Assembly (NCBI RefSeq): GCF_004027225.2
Contig: NC_044277.2
Span: forward strand, 96,655,552-96,719,551
DNA from: Strigops habroptila
Taxonomy: Eukaryota; Chordata; Aves; Psittaciformes; Psittacidae
Direction: 5' to 3'
DNA length: 64,000 nucleotides
In this document: positions 14,601-29,600 of the stretch, piece after piece
Layout of the letters: each line of letters opens with the position of its first letter
Position numbering within the stretch: the stretch's first letter is position 1
The notes under the pieces: generated by a model
Told to the model about the DNA's origin: nothing
What the model saw: the letters and a program-made list of their open reading frames with translations, nothing else
Database searches by the model: none
Program-made: the position numbers and the translations under genes

Positions 14601-17600
14601 TGCAGATGGGCAATAAAAATACTAATTATGATAGTGCTAACAACAGTATTTTGCTAGGCTGTAATAGCAATTTACTTGATATGTCCCCTTCAATTTTAAA
14701 TAATCTGTCAGTTTGGTGTCATTCTATAACCTCGATGGACTATGTGACATTCTGAGTCCAAGTATACTGGGTTTTGATGTATGTGACAGGATAAATTTGC
14801 TCTGTTGTGCTATGTCCCAGTGGCTGTATTTTCCATGCCAAAAGCAGTGTGCTGACCTGGTAGTCCAACATGAGGAGTAATGTGCACCGCACACTGACAT
14901 CACCGGGTCTTTTCACCTGGAAGCCATCCGTTTCCTGGGTTGTAGGCGTTCTGTGCCACTGCCAAAGGAAAAAGCAAGTAAGATGGTCAGTCTTTTTTTC
15001 AGTGATAGCCGTGGAGGTGCACAGTATGCCACATAAGAATAAGACAAGTACAAGCCTTCTGGAGATCTTGCAATTAATTAAAAAATAAAAAAGAAAAGAA
15101 AAAAACCCCCACAAAACACCCTCCTTCCCCCAATTAATGTCTTGCTCTGCCCTTACAATTGAGCTTAAGTGCACAATCTGTTCTGCTGTTAACAAGCTTT
15201 ACTTGTTAGGAAAAATGTGTGCAATATTTTCATCATTTTATACATTCTGTCCAAAGATGTGCACTACATCACTAGCACACCTATGGTTTTAGACTATATA
15301 GATTCTGTAAGTCAACATTCTTAAAAAGAATGGAATTTTTAAAACTTTAAATGAGATACCCTAATGAGATAATGAATGCAAGTGAATTTAAACAAGGTAG
15401 ACAACAAGCACATAGCTGTTTACCTGTGCTAGTATCAAGTTTATATGCAAAGGGTGCACGACCTTCTTACCTCCACAAGATGGTTGTCAGGTCCATAAAG
15501 ATCTTTGTCCAGCTCAATAACCAAACTCTTAAAAAAAGATGAAAACTTCCGTTTTTGTTTGCTGAGCTGTACAAGCAGAAGAAACAGAAATGTTTCAGGC
15601 TGCATATATTAGTTTGTGTTCTATGCTTCCCTCTCGGGCTTTCTCTTTCTCTTGAACATTAATTCCCATATAGACCACAAGTGTGATCAATTTAATTGAG
15701 TTTTCCCTCTGACAAATTCAGGGTAAGAGGCAAAAGTCTCAACAGCGGTGGAACAGTGCGCACTTGAGGGAAGTTTTCCCTTACTCTCTTAATGTTATTG
15801 GAAAGGACTGGCTTGTAATGTGAACAAAGCAGCTGTTGGAGCGGGTCCAGAAGAGACCACAAAACTGATCTGAGGGCTGGAACACCTCTCCTGTGAGGAC
15901 AGGCTGAGAGAGCTGGGCTTGTTCAGCCTGCAGAAGAGAAGGCTCCAGGGGCACCTTATTATAGCCTCTCAATACTTAAAGGGGGCTTTTAAGAAAGATG
16001 GGGACAAGGCCTGTAGTGACAGGACAAGGGACAATGCTTTTAAACTGAAAAACAATAGGTTTAGATTGGACATAAGAAAGACATTTTTTACAATGAGGGT
16101 GGTGAGGCCCTGGCACAGGTTGCCCAGAGAAGCTGTGGCTGCCCCATCTCTGGCACTGTTCAAGACCAGGTTGTTCAGGGCTTGGAGCAACCTGATCTAG
16201 TGGAAGGTGTCCCTGCCCATGGTAGAAAGTTTGACTAGATGATCTTTGGAAGTCCCTTCCAACCCAACCATTTTGTGATTCTGTGGCCACTGTATACCTT
16301 TTATTTAAGAGTTTGGTTTTTTGATGAGTGTTAATTTCTTGCTCTGATTTGTCAGATAAAAGTAAATTTTACAGATTAATCATACACTAAGTATTTTCTT
16401 TTACATTTTGCCTTTTAATTATCAGTAATTCACTGTTTACTAGGCAGCTCATACTGTCTAAATAAAAAACTGTGACGTTTATATACATACCTATGTTTTT
16501 TATATATATAATCATACTTTATATATATATAATCTAACTTTTCACAGAATACAGTCCACAGGATTTCAATTATTTTCTTTTTATTTAATGCAGATAATAT
16601 TTTAGAAATACATCCTCCTTCAATTTAAAATTGCCAGTAATTGAGAAGTTATTTTGTTCCAATACTCTCGTTGTTGAAATATATGTTCTAATTTCTAAAC
16701 TGAGTCTGTCTAACTTCCATTTCCAGACATTGCACTTTGTCACGCCTTCATCCTCCAGCAAGATTATGATTTTGATTCATGTATCATTATCTCCAGACAG
16801 ACAGATGAGCCTTGAAAGCCTTGTCCTCTCCATACATACATGTTCTCCATCTGTTTATCCTATCGAATACTTAGCTTGTCCAGTCTATTCAAACAAGTGA
16901 CACCTTTATTAGGAAAGTCCAGCCTTCCCCAGGAAAGCTAAATCCATTACTGAGGTTTCTGAGGACTTCAGAATGATAAAACTTTTCTTCCATCCTTGCT
17001 CTGACCATCCATACATCCTCTTGTCCTTCCTAGGAATATAAACTACTCACTTCTCTTTGTCTTCGTACTCTTCACAAGATGCAATGCCTGCTGCAGGCAC
17101 ACCTCTCATGACCTGAACCCTGCCATATCTTTTAAGGGAATTGTCTCAGCCCTATTCTCTCCACGTCCTCATAGCTGTCCTGCCCTTAAGTCTGCTGCCC
17201 TCCCTGCCCCTTCCCAACATTTACATTATGGTCTTATCCCTCACTCCGACTGGACGTGGCACCTTCCCAGATGCAATAAGCCAATGCTGCCATTCAGGGA
17301 TGTCTTGTCTCAGTTGATGTCCCCAGTAAAGTCCACCACCCCACAGGACAAACTCTAGATCCTTGCCAGCCCCAGTGAAGCACAGGTAAGTCATACGTCA
17401 TCCAGGAGCTTCCCCTCCACTCGCAGCTCCCATGAAGCAATGCTGCCATCAGAGTCATCAGCATCAGACTTTGCAGGATTAAATGTGTTGGAGATGTAAA
17501 GTCTCAGTTTCCGCTTTTGCTGTTTGAGACAAGAAAAGTACACATCCAGTTTAAGTCCAAGATCTGAGGAAGCCACAGGAAAGGTGACAGTTATACATTT

Positions 17601-20600
17601 AGTAGAGAATCTGCAAGTTTAGTACAGTTGTACCAGGTTATATTAGAATTTAAGATTTGGTTATGTATAGGAAAATACACTGAAGATCTGAATCTGAAAC
17701 TTCCTTTCAAAAACTATTGGCTATACAAACATACTAAGATCCACTGTAAGTGGAGAAAGACAGGAAGTTGCAGGGCCAAGCCTCTGAGGCTACACATCCT
17801 CTACTTCTGGATTAGATATTTGAGAAATCATTGTAAGAAAAGCATGATACGATGCCCTTCCCATCTAGATCCTAGCTAGACTGCTAAAACTCAGCTTCAA
17901 ACCTCTTGCCACATGAATGTCTTCCATAGTTGCACCAGTTCAGATTTGTAAATGGCAGTTACAAATACAGCTAATGCTGCAAATTACATGCTGGACACAT
18001 CTTTGTCCATCTTCATTCTAACATCATGCAGAGCCTGGTAATAATCTTCCCATACCTCATACACAGGCTGCCTAACCTTAGAATCATAGAATGGTTTGGG
18101 TTGGAAAGGACCGTAAGATCATCTAATTCCAACCCCCTGCCATGGGCAGGGACACCTCACACTAGAACATGTCACCCAAGGCCCTGTCCAACCTTCCTCT
18201 TTAACTGCCTTTCACCCACATCAAACATGTTGCAGCTCCAACTTGCTGTGAGACCTGAGCGGAGGAAGGAATCGTGCTTCACCCCTAACCCAGGCGCTCA
18301 AGTCTGTGAGACATACAATCATGCCTACCTGCTGTAATTTTTACAGGGTATCTAAGGTTTCCCAGTCACTGTACTGACTTAGGGCTACATTATTTCTCAG
18401 TGCCCTTCTCTCTTGTGCACCATATGGAAAACCTGGTGATTAACTCTGATGCGTGGATTCAAGAAAAGATGTTGCCAAAAATTTCTCTGGGACTCAAATA
18501 TCTGTTTATAATACAATGACAAAAAGGCTACAGCTGTCAAGTTAAACAGTGAAAACAACCTTCATAGAACTTAAGAAAGGAGTAGTCTTGTAAAGCTTTC
18601 ACACTCCCACATACACACATATAGGAGAGAAGGAAGTCATATACACCAGGTCAGAAAACTAAAAATCTAATATAGCACAGAGGAATGTGGGAGGCAGAGA
18701 TGTACGGCTGAAGAGGAAAAAGAAAATGACTACATTTTGCCAAATCTGGAGAAGACAGTGACAGAAAGGTTTGATGGAAATGGAGTGTCAATAGTATGCA
18801 CTGATAGGAAACAGGTTTTTCAAAAGTGCCAAGAATCCAGAAAATGACAGGTCGACACAGATAAGAACAGGCAGACAGGTAGAAAAATATTCATGAAAAT
18901 GCATATTCTTTCTCCATCCTTTCCTACAGGATTTCTGTTGCTAAAGTACTCTTTCATTATATAGATTTGGGAGTTTTTATTTTAATGACCCAGAATCTTT
19001 ATTTGGTGTGGAGGACTTGTGAAGGACTTCACAGTTCTAAATTCACAACTCTTCAAATTAACTTGCACATTTTATGTTCTTGAACTTTATTCCCACCTGA
19101 TTAGTTGCAAAACTGTATCTATATACATAAGCAGCTTTTCTCTTACTAGTTCCTCTTAGATACTCTACTGACATTTCAGGTTTATATCACTGATTTCATT
19201 TCCTCTTCTTTTGATTTCCAAAGACATTATCACCATTCTCCCTTTCACCCTGGAAACTCCTTCTCTCCTTACATCTCCTCATATCCAGACACGAACTATA
19301 TCTGTTTCCTCTGAAATCTGACATTTCATCACTAAGATTATCCTCTGCAATAACATCCTTATTCAAATCTGAGCATTTTAGATGTCTTTCTTTCTCCTAG
19401 CTTTCAGGCCCTAGCTGCCTTGTACAGTCCACCTGAAACCAAGTTAGTAAAAATGCCTAACTCCACTCTGAAATACAAAATACCTCCCCTTGATGCTTTC
19501 CACTGTTTGCCTTCACTAACGCCTTATCATTTTTCTTTCAAGTCATGCACAAGCCAGATGCAGCTTGCATTTCAGAACTGGTCTCCTGCTGGGTTCCCTA
19601 TACCTTCCCTGCTCTGCCAAAGTCAGAGTCTGCATATCTTTTCATTTCTCTCTTCAATGTACAGTATTTTTTTCTAAACAATGAACCCTCTTTCTCAAGT
19701 TTAATAATTTCCTCACTGTAACCCCTATTACTCAGCTCACTTCTCTACATTGTCATCAGAAAGAAACTCAGAATAATTATGAATAAAAATCCTAAGTAAA
19801 GGCTATCTCTAAAGTTATCTTTTCTCCTACTTTCTATGTACCTCGATTTTAGATTGAAACCCATTTAACCTTTGACTCCAGCATGTTACAGACACTACTG
19901 ACAACCTGTAAGTACTGTGGAATGCTGAGCCTTTAGTCTCTGCTAAGCAAAGACATTCTATCCAACAAGCAAAATGTGCAACCTGTAACCTGGGAGTTGT
20001 CTTCAGATTTTGGCCCAAAAGGTACTGCAAATTTGCAACACTATTAAGGCAGTGATTATGTCCTAAATGCAACCAGAGAAAGATCCTTGCTTCTGACTTA
20101 TCAGGAAATCAAACAGGGCAATTGCACAGCTGCAAGAGGACTCCAACACCAAATGAGCTTTAAATCTATTAAAAATCTTTATTAGAATACCAAGCAGAGT
20201 AAGGTTACATAAAGACGGGAAACTCACTTTTGCCAGGTAAAATGGAATTTAAAAAAAAAAAAAAAAAAAAAGTTTTGTAAACCATATTTTCTCTGCTCAC
20301 ATGTCCTTGAAAATGGTTCATTTCTTCAGGCTTGCTCTTATTCCAGCAACTCTATGATTTCCGGGGTTGCAGGAAACTCTGTAGCATCATTTCTGGGGAG
20401 ACAGAGAGAATCCTCTCTTTTTATTCCTTAAGATCCAACTGTGATTGTGCTATTGCCTTCTCTCAGGAGACTCCAAATTTCTGCTTTTTCTTCTGGCGTT
20501 TTACTTTAAGGAGGTAGTCCCTCATCCTTTTTGCCTCGCTGGCTGCACTACCCTGCACTCCAGCTGCCACCATCTCCCTTCCCTCTGAGGGATTTACCAG

Positions 20601-23600
20601 GCCAAGTACACCTCAGGACATGACAAACACTAGCTCTCCTTTCTACAGCTGAGCTACCATCCTTTAAAAGGAACCTACATAGCAATGCAACTGCAAACAG
20701 GTGTCAGCCATCACAACTGTCATAACTGGTAACTCTAGACCTGACCTGCAGAGTGCAGCCAGATCTGCCAAAGACTTTCTGGTAAGCAGTCTGAAAAATT
20801 GTGAAAAAGGCATTTGGCCCTGAACACTGCTTGAACAGCCAAACATATCCTCCTCTGTAGCACACCATACTGACCCAGAAAGAGCCAAGCTTCCACAACT
20901 ACCTTTCTGAAGCTGCTGTCAACGTGTCCACCTCCTGTTTGTTCCCTTATGAGTTGCTGCTCCATTTTTCCTTCTTTCTGCCTTTCCCAGAAGCCCCACT
21001 ACCACTTCTTCCTTACACATGTCTAAGTGTTGCCAGCACCACTGCCTCTTCATAAAAGCTACCAGGGATCAGCTCTGCTCCAGACAATCTGGGAGGCTGA
21101 CTATCTTCTTCCAGTTCCACGAACTAGACAATGGCACTTGAACTTGCCCTACATATACCTATCACCAACAGTGGTAATATATACTTCAAGCAGTGGCATT
21201 TAAAGAAAATACATCTCCAGCAAAACATCAGAACCATAGCTCTACAAATGAATATTTTCTTTGGACCAGTAGGCTCCTTCTCCTCTAGCATGACTCTTCT
21301 CCTGTAAGCTGAGACACTACAATCTCACCTGATGAAGCAAGATTCTGGCAGACATCGAAGAGTATAGTCTGAATTCCTCCTGAAGAGATCTACCCAGTGA
21401 GTAACAACTTCAGCACTCTCAGCTATACTGCTGTCATAAGGATGACCAGCCTTGGAAGATGTCAGCTCAGAGATGGTACAGATAGTCAAGACTCAAGTTT
21501 GCTCAAGAAGAACACCTAAATGGCACTGGCTGGGGTTTTATAGCCACTATACAGACCATAAAGTCCCTTGGCTGAAGATACACACCCAAAATCACTGCAC
21601 TCAGTTCACTTATCAGTACTCCTGGCTTCCACAATAATGTCAAGCTCATATCCAGAAGGCTCTGAGAGTGAAGTATTCTTCCATCTCCATTTCACCCAGG
21701 CAGGAAACGATACAACATCAGTTATGTTCAACTTGGTTATTTTGCAGCTTAAATATAGCAATGTGATGTAGTCGAGGAAGAAGCCACTGCCCTTCAACAA
21801 ATTCTGCAAATTTCTTAGCAATGCACATTATAGCACAGATCGAAAATCAATTCTCCGCTCTGTATGGTTGGTTCTCAGAGAACAGAAAAGCAACCAACCA
21901 AAACCTGTGGCCTTGATTTTTACTGGTAGGATTCTCAGCAGTTTGGAGCAAAAACTAAAGAGAGAACTTACAGCTCTAGGGCAAGAAGAAAGCATCACAT
22001 TTCATCTCTCCAGACACACTGAAACTTTATCACCCACAAAGAAAAGATTAACAGCGGGGAACTTCACAGACACTTGATCAACATTGCGAATCAAATAACA
22101 TCTTGTCCAAAAATCAATAAATGCTTGATGTGCTTATTCCCTAAGTGTAAGATACACATGTTTAAGATGTATCTTTGACTTGTCTTAAGCAAAATTAACC
22201 TGAAATAGCAGTCATATTAAAAAGAGGAGCCTTCCCCAAAAAGCACTGTATTTCACTTACAATTTCTCCTTGAAAAAAAGGAAAAAAAAAAAAAAAGCAG
22301 CATATGTGACAGAAGATTGGGCATGTCAGCGATGAACTATTGCAAAGGTCTCAGCTACGATAGCAGCACAATTGGCAGGAGAGCTCATGTGGAATGAAAC
22401 AGATCTAAAAAGAAGGCTGACAGGAATGCTGGAGCAGCAGTACAGCTTTTTCTCTCTACATTCTTAAATGTCATCTTCACACAAATCAGCACAGTTTAAG
22501 TTGAAGTAAATAGGTGTAATGCTGGGAATCCATCAGATTCTTCAGAAAACTACCTCTTGTTTATAGTGCCTCTTTTTTTTTTTTCAGTTTCCATTAGCCT
22601 TATCTCCTTAAAATTCAAATCAGAATCTAATCATCTGAAGATACCATCATCTGTGTGATACCCCCAAGACAAATCTCCATCAAATATTGAAGTTAAAGTT
22701 TCCTTCAGTGACCTCTCAGGCAGGACACAGTACCTACAGGACACTTCCAGGGAAGCTGTACTTGGGATTTCAAACAAAGTTATCAGAAGATAGTCTACTA
22801 CTGACTGAATCAAGCAAATCTGGCTGTTGATCTTACGAATAGTACTGTATTAACAGCTTTCTATGCACATCTTAAGGATAGATTCTGTGTACCTCAACAC
22901 TGCATAAAAACCTCACGCATAAACCACAGGAAAGATTAAAATCTGTGTTTCTGCATTTGCACATCGAGTAACTGTTTCTTTTTCTCACAAATAAACTTTT
23001 TAGGAAACAAAAAGAACAGGGGAAGATAAAGTAGCATGGAGAGTAGAAATCAGGAGACAAAAAGAACAATATCCACAAACAACAAGTGTTTAAGTCTGAC
23101 CATTATAAAGGAATCAAATTAAATGGAGTGTCCACATCAGAACTGGAATATAGAGGTATCGCTCACCCAGAGTAGCAACAATCACATATGTCAAAATTTG
23201 CAGAAGAAATAAAATGAGTTAGGTAACTTGTGGCAACAAAAGACGGACAAGAACTTAAAAATGGCCAACTTGAAGCAGGAAAATCAGTGACTCCGTAGAA
23301 TAAACAAGTATCATGAATACTAAAAGGAACTACCCAGTATTTACTGAGTTCAAAATTGCACTAACACATGAAGAACACCTGTAGACAGTTCTACAAAAAC
23401 TTCAACAAAAAAAACCCCCACAAACCTCCAAAGAGTCAAACAAATGTTATAGAGGAATAAAATGGAGAATAGTATGCACAACAGTCTAAAAAAGTCAGTT
23501 AGAGCAGCTTATATACTTATATATATATACTTATATACTTATATACTGCTTATGGCAGTTGTATACTGTACTCTTTCAGGAAGAAAATCAGGAGGGGGAT

Positions 23601-26600
23601 GCGGACGCGTGGTAAGAATAGCTAGGTGCACTGAAAAATTCCTTCCCTACAGTGATTGGGAGCACTGCATTTTTTACCTAAGAAAAGAGAACATTAAAGA
23701 ACATGAAAGATGTATTTAAAATATGGGCTGATCTAAAGGAGATATGGTGTTTGCGTCTTCCTTATCTCACAATGCAAAAAGCAAAACACATAAAATTATG
23801 CCACAAGACCATAAATTCAAACCTGATCAATGGAAGTATGTCATGTATGCTATAGAAAGCATAATGAACCATTGTTAACCCATAGAACTCATTGTCACAG
23901 AACATAGATTTAGAACTTGCAGGTTTTTAAGGCAGAAGATACTTTATTGTCCAGTTTAATTTCCTGTGCAACACAGGCCCTAATCATTCATCAAACAGGG
24001 CAGCTCATTTTAAAGGATATCCAGTCTTGACTTAAAGACTTGACATAATGAAAAATCTATTACGTCTCTGATATCTTGCTCTAGTGGTCATAAACATGCA
24101 CATTAATCAGTCGCAATTGGTCTATTTTTGAACTACCAATGGGTTGGACTAAAACCAAAAGCTCTTAAAAAAGAAACAAACCCTCCCAACAATAACAAAA
24201 AACCACAAACAAACAAAACGAACAATAACAAAAAAAAATCCTTCACCAAAACAAACTCCTCCTAAATGTGTGCCCCCCTCCCTCTGGATAACACATTACC
24301 CAGGGAAGCTGTGGAACATCCTACCTTGGGGATGTTCAAAAGCCATCTGGACAAGGTTCTGGATAACCAGCTCTAGGTAGCCCTGCTTGAGCAGGGGGAT
24401 TGGACAAGATGACCTCCAGAGGTCCCTTTTAACCTCAACCAATCTGTGATCCTGTTACCGGTCACTATTAGTAAGGATTATAAGGATATACTATAAGTAT
24501 TATCCACACCAGCCTCGTAATTCTTGTTGCCACTGCATGTGGGAGAGGGAAGGCGATCATGCAAGATTTAATCATGTTCCCATCAAATACTTCAGCTAGT
24601 TTGTGATGGGTTAAGAATGCACATGTTCTTTGCCTGTTTGTGTCAAGGCTGGGGAACTTTTTACCTAGTGGCTTGATTCAGTCCTAACTAGTTAAACACA
24701 GCATAGAATGGTAAGGCTGTGGGCACAGGCTCTGCCAATAAGTAACTATCCAGGCAATAAGCCAGCCAGTAATGCAGTAACACACGTTAATGTGGTGTCA
24801 TTGGCAACCCAGCCCTCTCAATAATAACGTGTAAGAAGCCCCAGATCAGACCAGAGAAGACAACCTGGGAACTCCTAGGGCCAAGTTCAGGGTACCCAAA
24901 AGGAGGTGGACTCACCTAAAGCCCACTGACTCTGAGGTGACCTTCAAAATTCAGGTGACTGCAGATCAAGATACATGTTGAGACTAAGGACAACCACAAG
25001 CCATGACCCAACTCTTCCTACATATAAACACATACTAATTAGAGGATGTATCTGTTGCGGACTGATCTCCTCACACTTAGAGAAACTATAAACTATTTGG
25101 CTTTTTCTTTTATTTTGTAAATTTTATGGTTGATGATAAAAATGAGAAAATTCCTAATAAAATTCCCTCAATAGATTGTTTTGTTTAAATTTAAATTGCC
25201 ATAAATTCTGCTTTACCTTCAACATATTTCTACTTTAAATGGCTTGTGCAGACATTTACCCTGAAGAGCTTTAAAATATCTTATGAAAACCATGTAGTGC
25301 TTGATGGGGTCTAGGGTCACGGAGCTGGCAGCAACAGTAAGTCCAGGTTACAGGCCTGTATCATGTAATGCTTTTCAGAACCAATGAAGATACAACTTCA
25401 AAAATGAAATCTTTTTTTCCCCAGAGTCTTCTCTGACAATTACATTTATTCAGGCACCTTTTCCCCATTTGTTCTTGTGCTAACATTGTCATTCAGCCTG
25501 TCAATACTTTTCCTCCCCTCCACCTAAAAGGCAGCCACTACCAGTCCCTTTTTTTTTTCTGTATTCACATATAAAAGCCAAGTGACATACACAAGGTGAA
25601 TCTTCCTTTCTCTAGGTTGTTCCAGAAGCACTTTTTTGCATTACCATTCTAGTTTGAACCATTCATTTTGACACTGCATTCAAGTTTTAACAAGTCAGAT
25701 GTCACTAGGGTCTTCTGCAGCAACACTAGGGACTTCTCTGTTGCTCATCACTTTTAATGATGTTTCAAATCAGTTGGCAAGTGTTTTATAGCAGAAATTC
25801 CTCCACTTAATCCCAGCCAGCGCCAAGTCCAAGATGACAATCACAGAAAAGGAAGTACACTGCCCATGTGCCACAGACCTCAAAGTACAGAGGGGAATCT
25901 ACAACAGCTAAAAAGTGACAGAGCTGCCACTGCTCTCAGTTACCTTAAATTTTCCTTAGTAATCCCCAGCTTTTTCTCCGTAACATTCCATGAAGAATGA
26001 ATAACATGCTTTGCTCAAGTTGGAGTAAATGATACTGACTGCATTTGCTGATTGAAGTGAGTACAGGTTTGATTCCAGGAGCTCAATGACAGTAGGGTTC
26101 AGAGTATGACACAAAAATCCCCAGACATTATTCATTCTTCTGTCCCTAAGAATATCCCTTGGAGGTACAGAACTCAGTACATGGCAAAGATGAGAGTCTC
26201 TTAGAACAACAGAACTCTGGAGCTCAGATATGAGGTGCTGCATACTGCATGCTGCATGAGGTGCTGAGACACAAGGCATACTGAGTAAAAAAAACCAACG
26301 AGTTTGCCTGGAGGGTAGAGGATCATGCAGAAACCTTTGTGTTTCAGGAAAAAAATGCAAATTTCCTTCTGCCAGCAATCCAATAGCAATTCCTCAGTTA
26401 TTTTAAAACCTCAAAGCGGGGAAAGCACATTTAGTTTGAGGAACTCCAACTACACATAGGTCTTGTCACTGTCCCACACCAGTTCAGTGTGAAAGAGTGA
26501 CAGCCCCTGGTTTGGGTAAGACCAAAATATCGTCTGTGGTGCCAGGGCGTGGAGCAGGAGCCTTGCTTGTGGGATGGGTCACTAGATGCTCTCCTTTCAG

Positions 26601-29600
26601 CCAGGTGACCTTGGCATGAAAATCATCTCAGTCTTAAAATTATGTTTATGTCCACAACTGACGACAATAGAGAGAAACAGGCACTTCTTAGGGCATGATT
26701 TATCTATATTCTTTTAAACACCTACTGCTGTATGAGAACTGTGCCCTGAACTCTGCTGCCCGCACTGACTAAATCTCTTGACTATGAAGGGAGACCAGAG
26801 TGACTAGCTTACATATAAATAAATACAATGTAGATGTCTATACTTAGCCAAATAAATCCCACTCCCAAAGTCCACCATGGCCTTAGCTGTCCAGATTGTC
26901 AGTAATGCATTCTTCTTTAATGACATATACTCGTCTGGAGTTGAGCCATGCGGTTTCTGTTTCCTTCAGGCCATGGAGCTTGCTATATCTGTACCTCTAG
27001 CCACACTGCAGTCAAACAGCCCTGTCTGCCTGACTCCCTCTTAAAAAGTCCTTTATGGAATTCTGAGTGCATGAGTCTTCCATAAAGTCAGTGCAAGGAC
27101 TCTTGCGACAAGTGGCATGCAGCAAATACTGCTCTGCAGATGAGAATGTAGCCCAAGAACATAGGACTGACAGAAGAGAACATGCTAGTACCCAAAGGCA
27201 GCGGAAAGAAAAGGCAGGATCTGGAGCGAATAAGCTGGGATCTGAGAAGGGTTGCTGACTGTGGTAAAGTGAACTGGCAGGTAGTGAAAGCCACTTCCCC
27301 CCCGCTTCAACCAACCTCACAAGCCCTAAGTCTCCTTGCTTTCTGAGCAACCCCACAGCTGTCATCTGTTTCAAGAGAGCAACTGTTCACAGAATATCCA
27401 AGTAGGATCAACAGGCCCAGCATATTGTATACACTGTCCTCAATCAAAAGTGTTTGAAACATTTTCCCTAAAATTTCTCCAGAATAATCAGTCTTCAGAG
27501 AAAAAAAGTCAGCAACACTAGACCATAAACTTGTGGTTCCCAAAGACTGTTTCTAGCTACAACTCAATCACTGTGACCAATACGGTAAGTGCAATTACAA
27601 CTGATAATTCTGAGCAGTCCTGCATATTCCCTACATATTATCACATACCTTAGACAAATTTAAATTTTTACCAGGATTACAATCTCAGTTTGGGAACCAC
27701 TGTTTTAACGCAAATATTTCAAAATTACGAAAACTTTGATAGGAGATGGAAATGCAGAGATAACTTTTATTGCTGTTACTAATGCTCCAACTATAATAAA
27801 ATGAATATACTTATATCAGAACAACCCCAAAATTATCTAGGCTTAGCTCTCTTTTGACAGGTCTTGAATTTCACAGCTGCTACACACTAAGTCTAGACAT
27901 GAATTTGAAAAACATCTGATTGATCATTCTTTAGATGTTAACTAGCTGAGTAACTGATATTTAAAATGTCTGCTGAGCCCTAGATGGAAATGGAATTTTC
28001 TGTCTATAGCTTCTGTGGAGTGCTGTGCCTCCTAGACTCTTCCCCATTACAGGCCCTGAATATCTCTGGATATTCAGAGCTGAAACCTCATGTACTGGTC
28101 AATTCTCTAGTTAAAGAGTTTGCCACAGAACAAACATCTCCCTTCAGATTTATGAAAGCAAATCTAAGTCTTCAATTACTTTTAAACATGGCCAAGCTCC
28201 TAGCTAGTTTAAAATAATTGTGTTCTGCAGACATTAAGAAGCTAAGGCAAATTACTCAAAGAGACAGTCCAATCTACTATATACAATACTTTTTGACTAC
28301 AAACTTGTGATTTAAACAATCCACACTTTGGTTCCTACCTATAAATAGATATGTTAATGGAACTTAATTCCTTCCAATTTTTTTTCTGTTTCATATATAT
28401 CAACTGGAAAAACAGCAGAGGTAAAAGCCTTTCACATCTTATCACATACCTGTACAGTGACAAACAGAATGGAATCTTGATCTTAGTTGGGCTGATACCC
28501 ATTACTCTGGTACAGACAAAAATGACAGCTTTACTTCACAATAGACATACAGCTACAAAACTATTCATACTACAGGATTTACTATATAAGTGAGTATGAG
28601 CTTTCAATACAAAGAAATGAAAAGAAATTCTTCACAATGAAAGTGGCCAAACATTGGAACAGATTGCCTGAAGAGGCTGTGAAACCTCCATCCGTAGAGA
28701 TTTTCAAAATTCCACAAGGCCTTGACAACCCTGTTTTGAGCAGCAGGTTGAATTAGATGACTTCCAGTTTCCTCCTACCTAAACTTTTCCATGATTCAGT
28801 TGAATACACTCAGAAAACTCAGGAAAAGACCATTTCAGTAGGGTATTATGTATGGTGAAGTGCTGAACTCGATCTAATAGAAATTGCAGAAAACGTCATC
28901 TATTCTTTTCTTACATAAATCATCCTTTTACAGGCTATGTGAATGTGCACATTTTTGCAGGATCTTTAACAATTTTTCTGAAAGTCATTCTTCCCGTTAT
29001 ATGTTTTGTTATTTCACAAGTTTAGCTTACGACTGAATTCTAGTAGGAAATTTAATACATCTCTTCAGCATACCCCTCTAATCTCTTATTTTCTTTTTAA
29101 TCATTCTAATAGAAAGTTCCAAAGCCAGTGTTTATTTATCCAGAAGCTATTATTCTCCTTATTAAAGCCTTTCATAAGATAGAGTTGGTAATATCCACAG
29201 AATTTTCCCCATCACTTTTCTATGCATGCTGCTCCCCAGCTGCTTATTCTTAGGAGCTTTGTCTGACCTATTTCAAAAAAACTCTGTTAACAGGACTTTA
29301 ACTGGAAAGATCATTCCACCATTTAATACAAGGATTATTTTTTCCCCTAACTCAATGTATAAATTTTTCATTACATACCTTCATTGGCCTCTTCAGCGCT
29401 TCCTGAATATCCACACGCTTCCGCATAATGGTCTGGTCTAGTTTGCGTTCAAAGGCCAACAGATCCATGTAGGCTTGGGACTCAGGAACCAGCTCCCGGA
29501 TCTGAGAAGAAAGCAAGGAATATCCAGCACTGGAAGCAAGAATCTACTATGTTCCAGAGCACTAATACTAACACCTTCCCGGACCTTAGACAGATGTGCT

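Larger units (their letters stand above)
15567..17396 (-). other. SMARCD3: SMARCD3 intron 5
   Basis: The intron is 1830 bases. It contains a CR1 copy (about 15832-16287) and a TA-repeat tract (about 16498-16533). Confidence 0.9.
17520..29378 (-). other. SMARCD3: SMARCD3 intron 4
   Basis: The intron is 11859 bases. It contains CR1 pieces at about 18080-18198, 23905-24150, 24296-24456 and 28595-28798, an A21 run at 20251-20271 and an ATATACTT repeat at 23511-23547. The rest is anonymous AT-rich sequence without a recognisable exon. Confidence 0.9.

Noticed and set aside
15562..15566. Use of the second AG as the exon 6 acceptor
   Set aside because: It removes five bases and breaks the frame of an otherwise conserved exon.
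15919..16200. 93-codon frame as a host gene
   Set aside because: It is the sense-strand C-terminus of CR1 ORF2 in a 5'-truncated copy; it shows only that the copy is relatively young.
25956..26378. 140-codon minus-strand frame in intron 4
   Set aside because: There is no recognisable domain or splice-supported context, and no similarity to SMARCD3. Length is compatible with chance.
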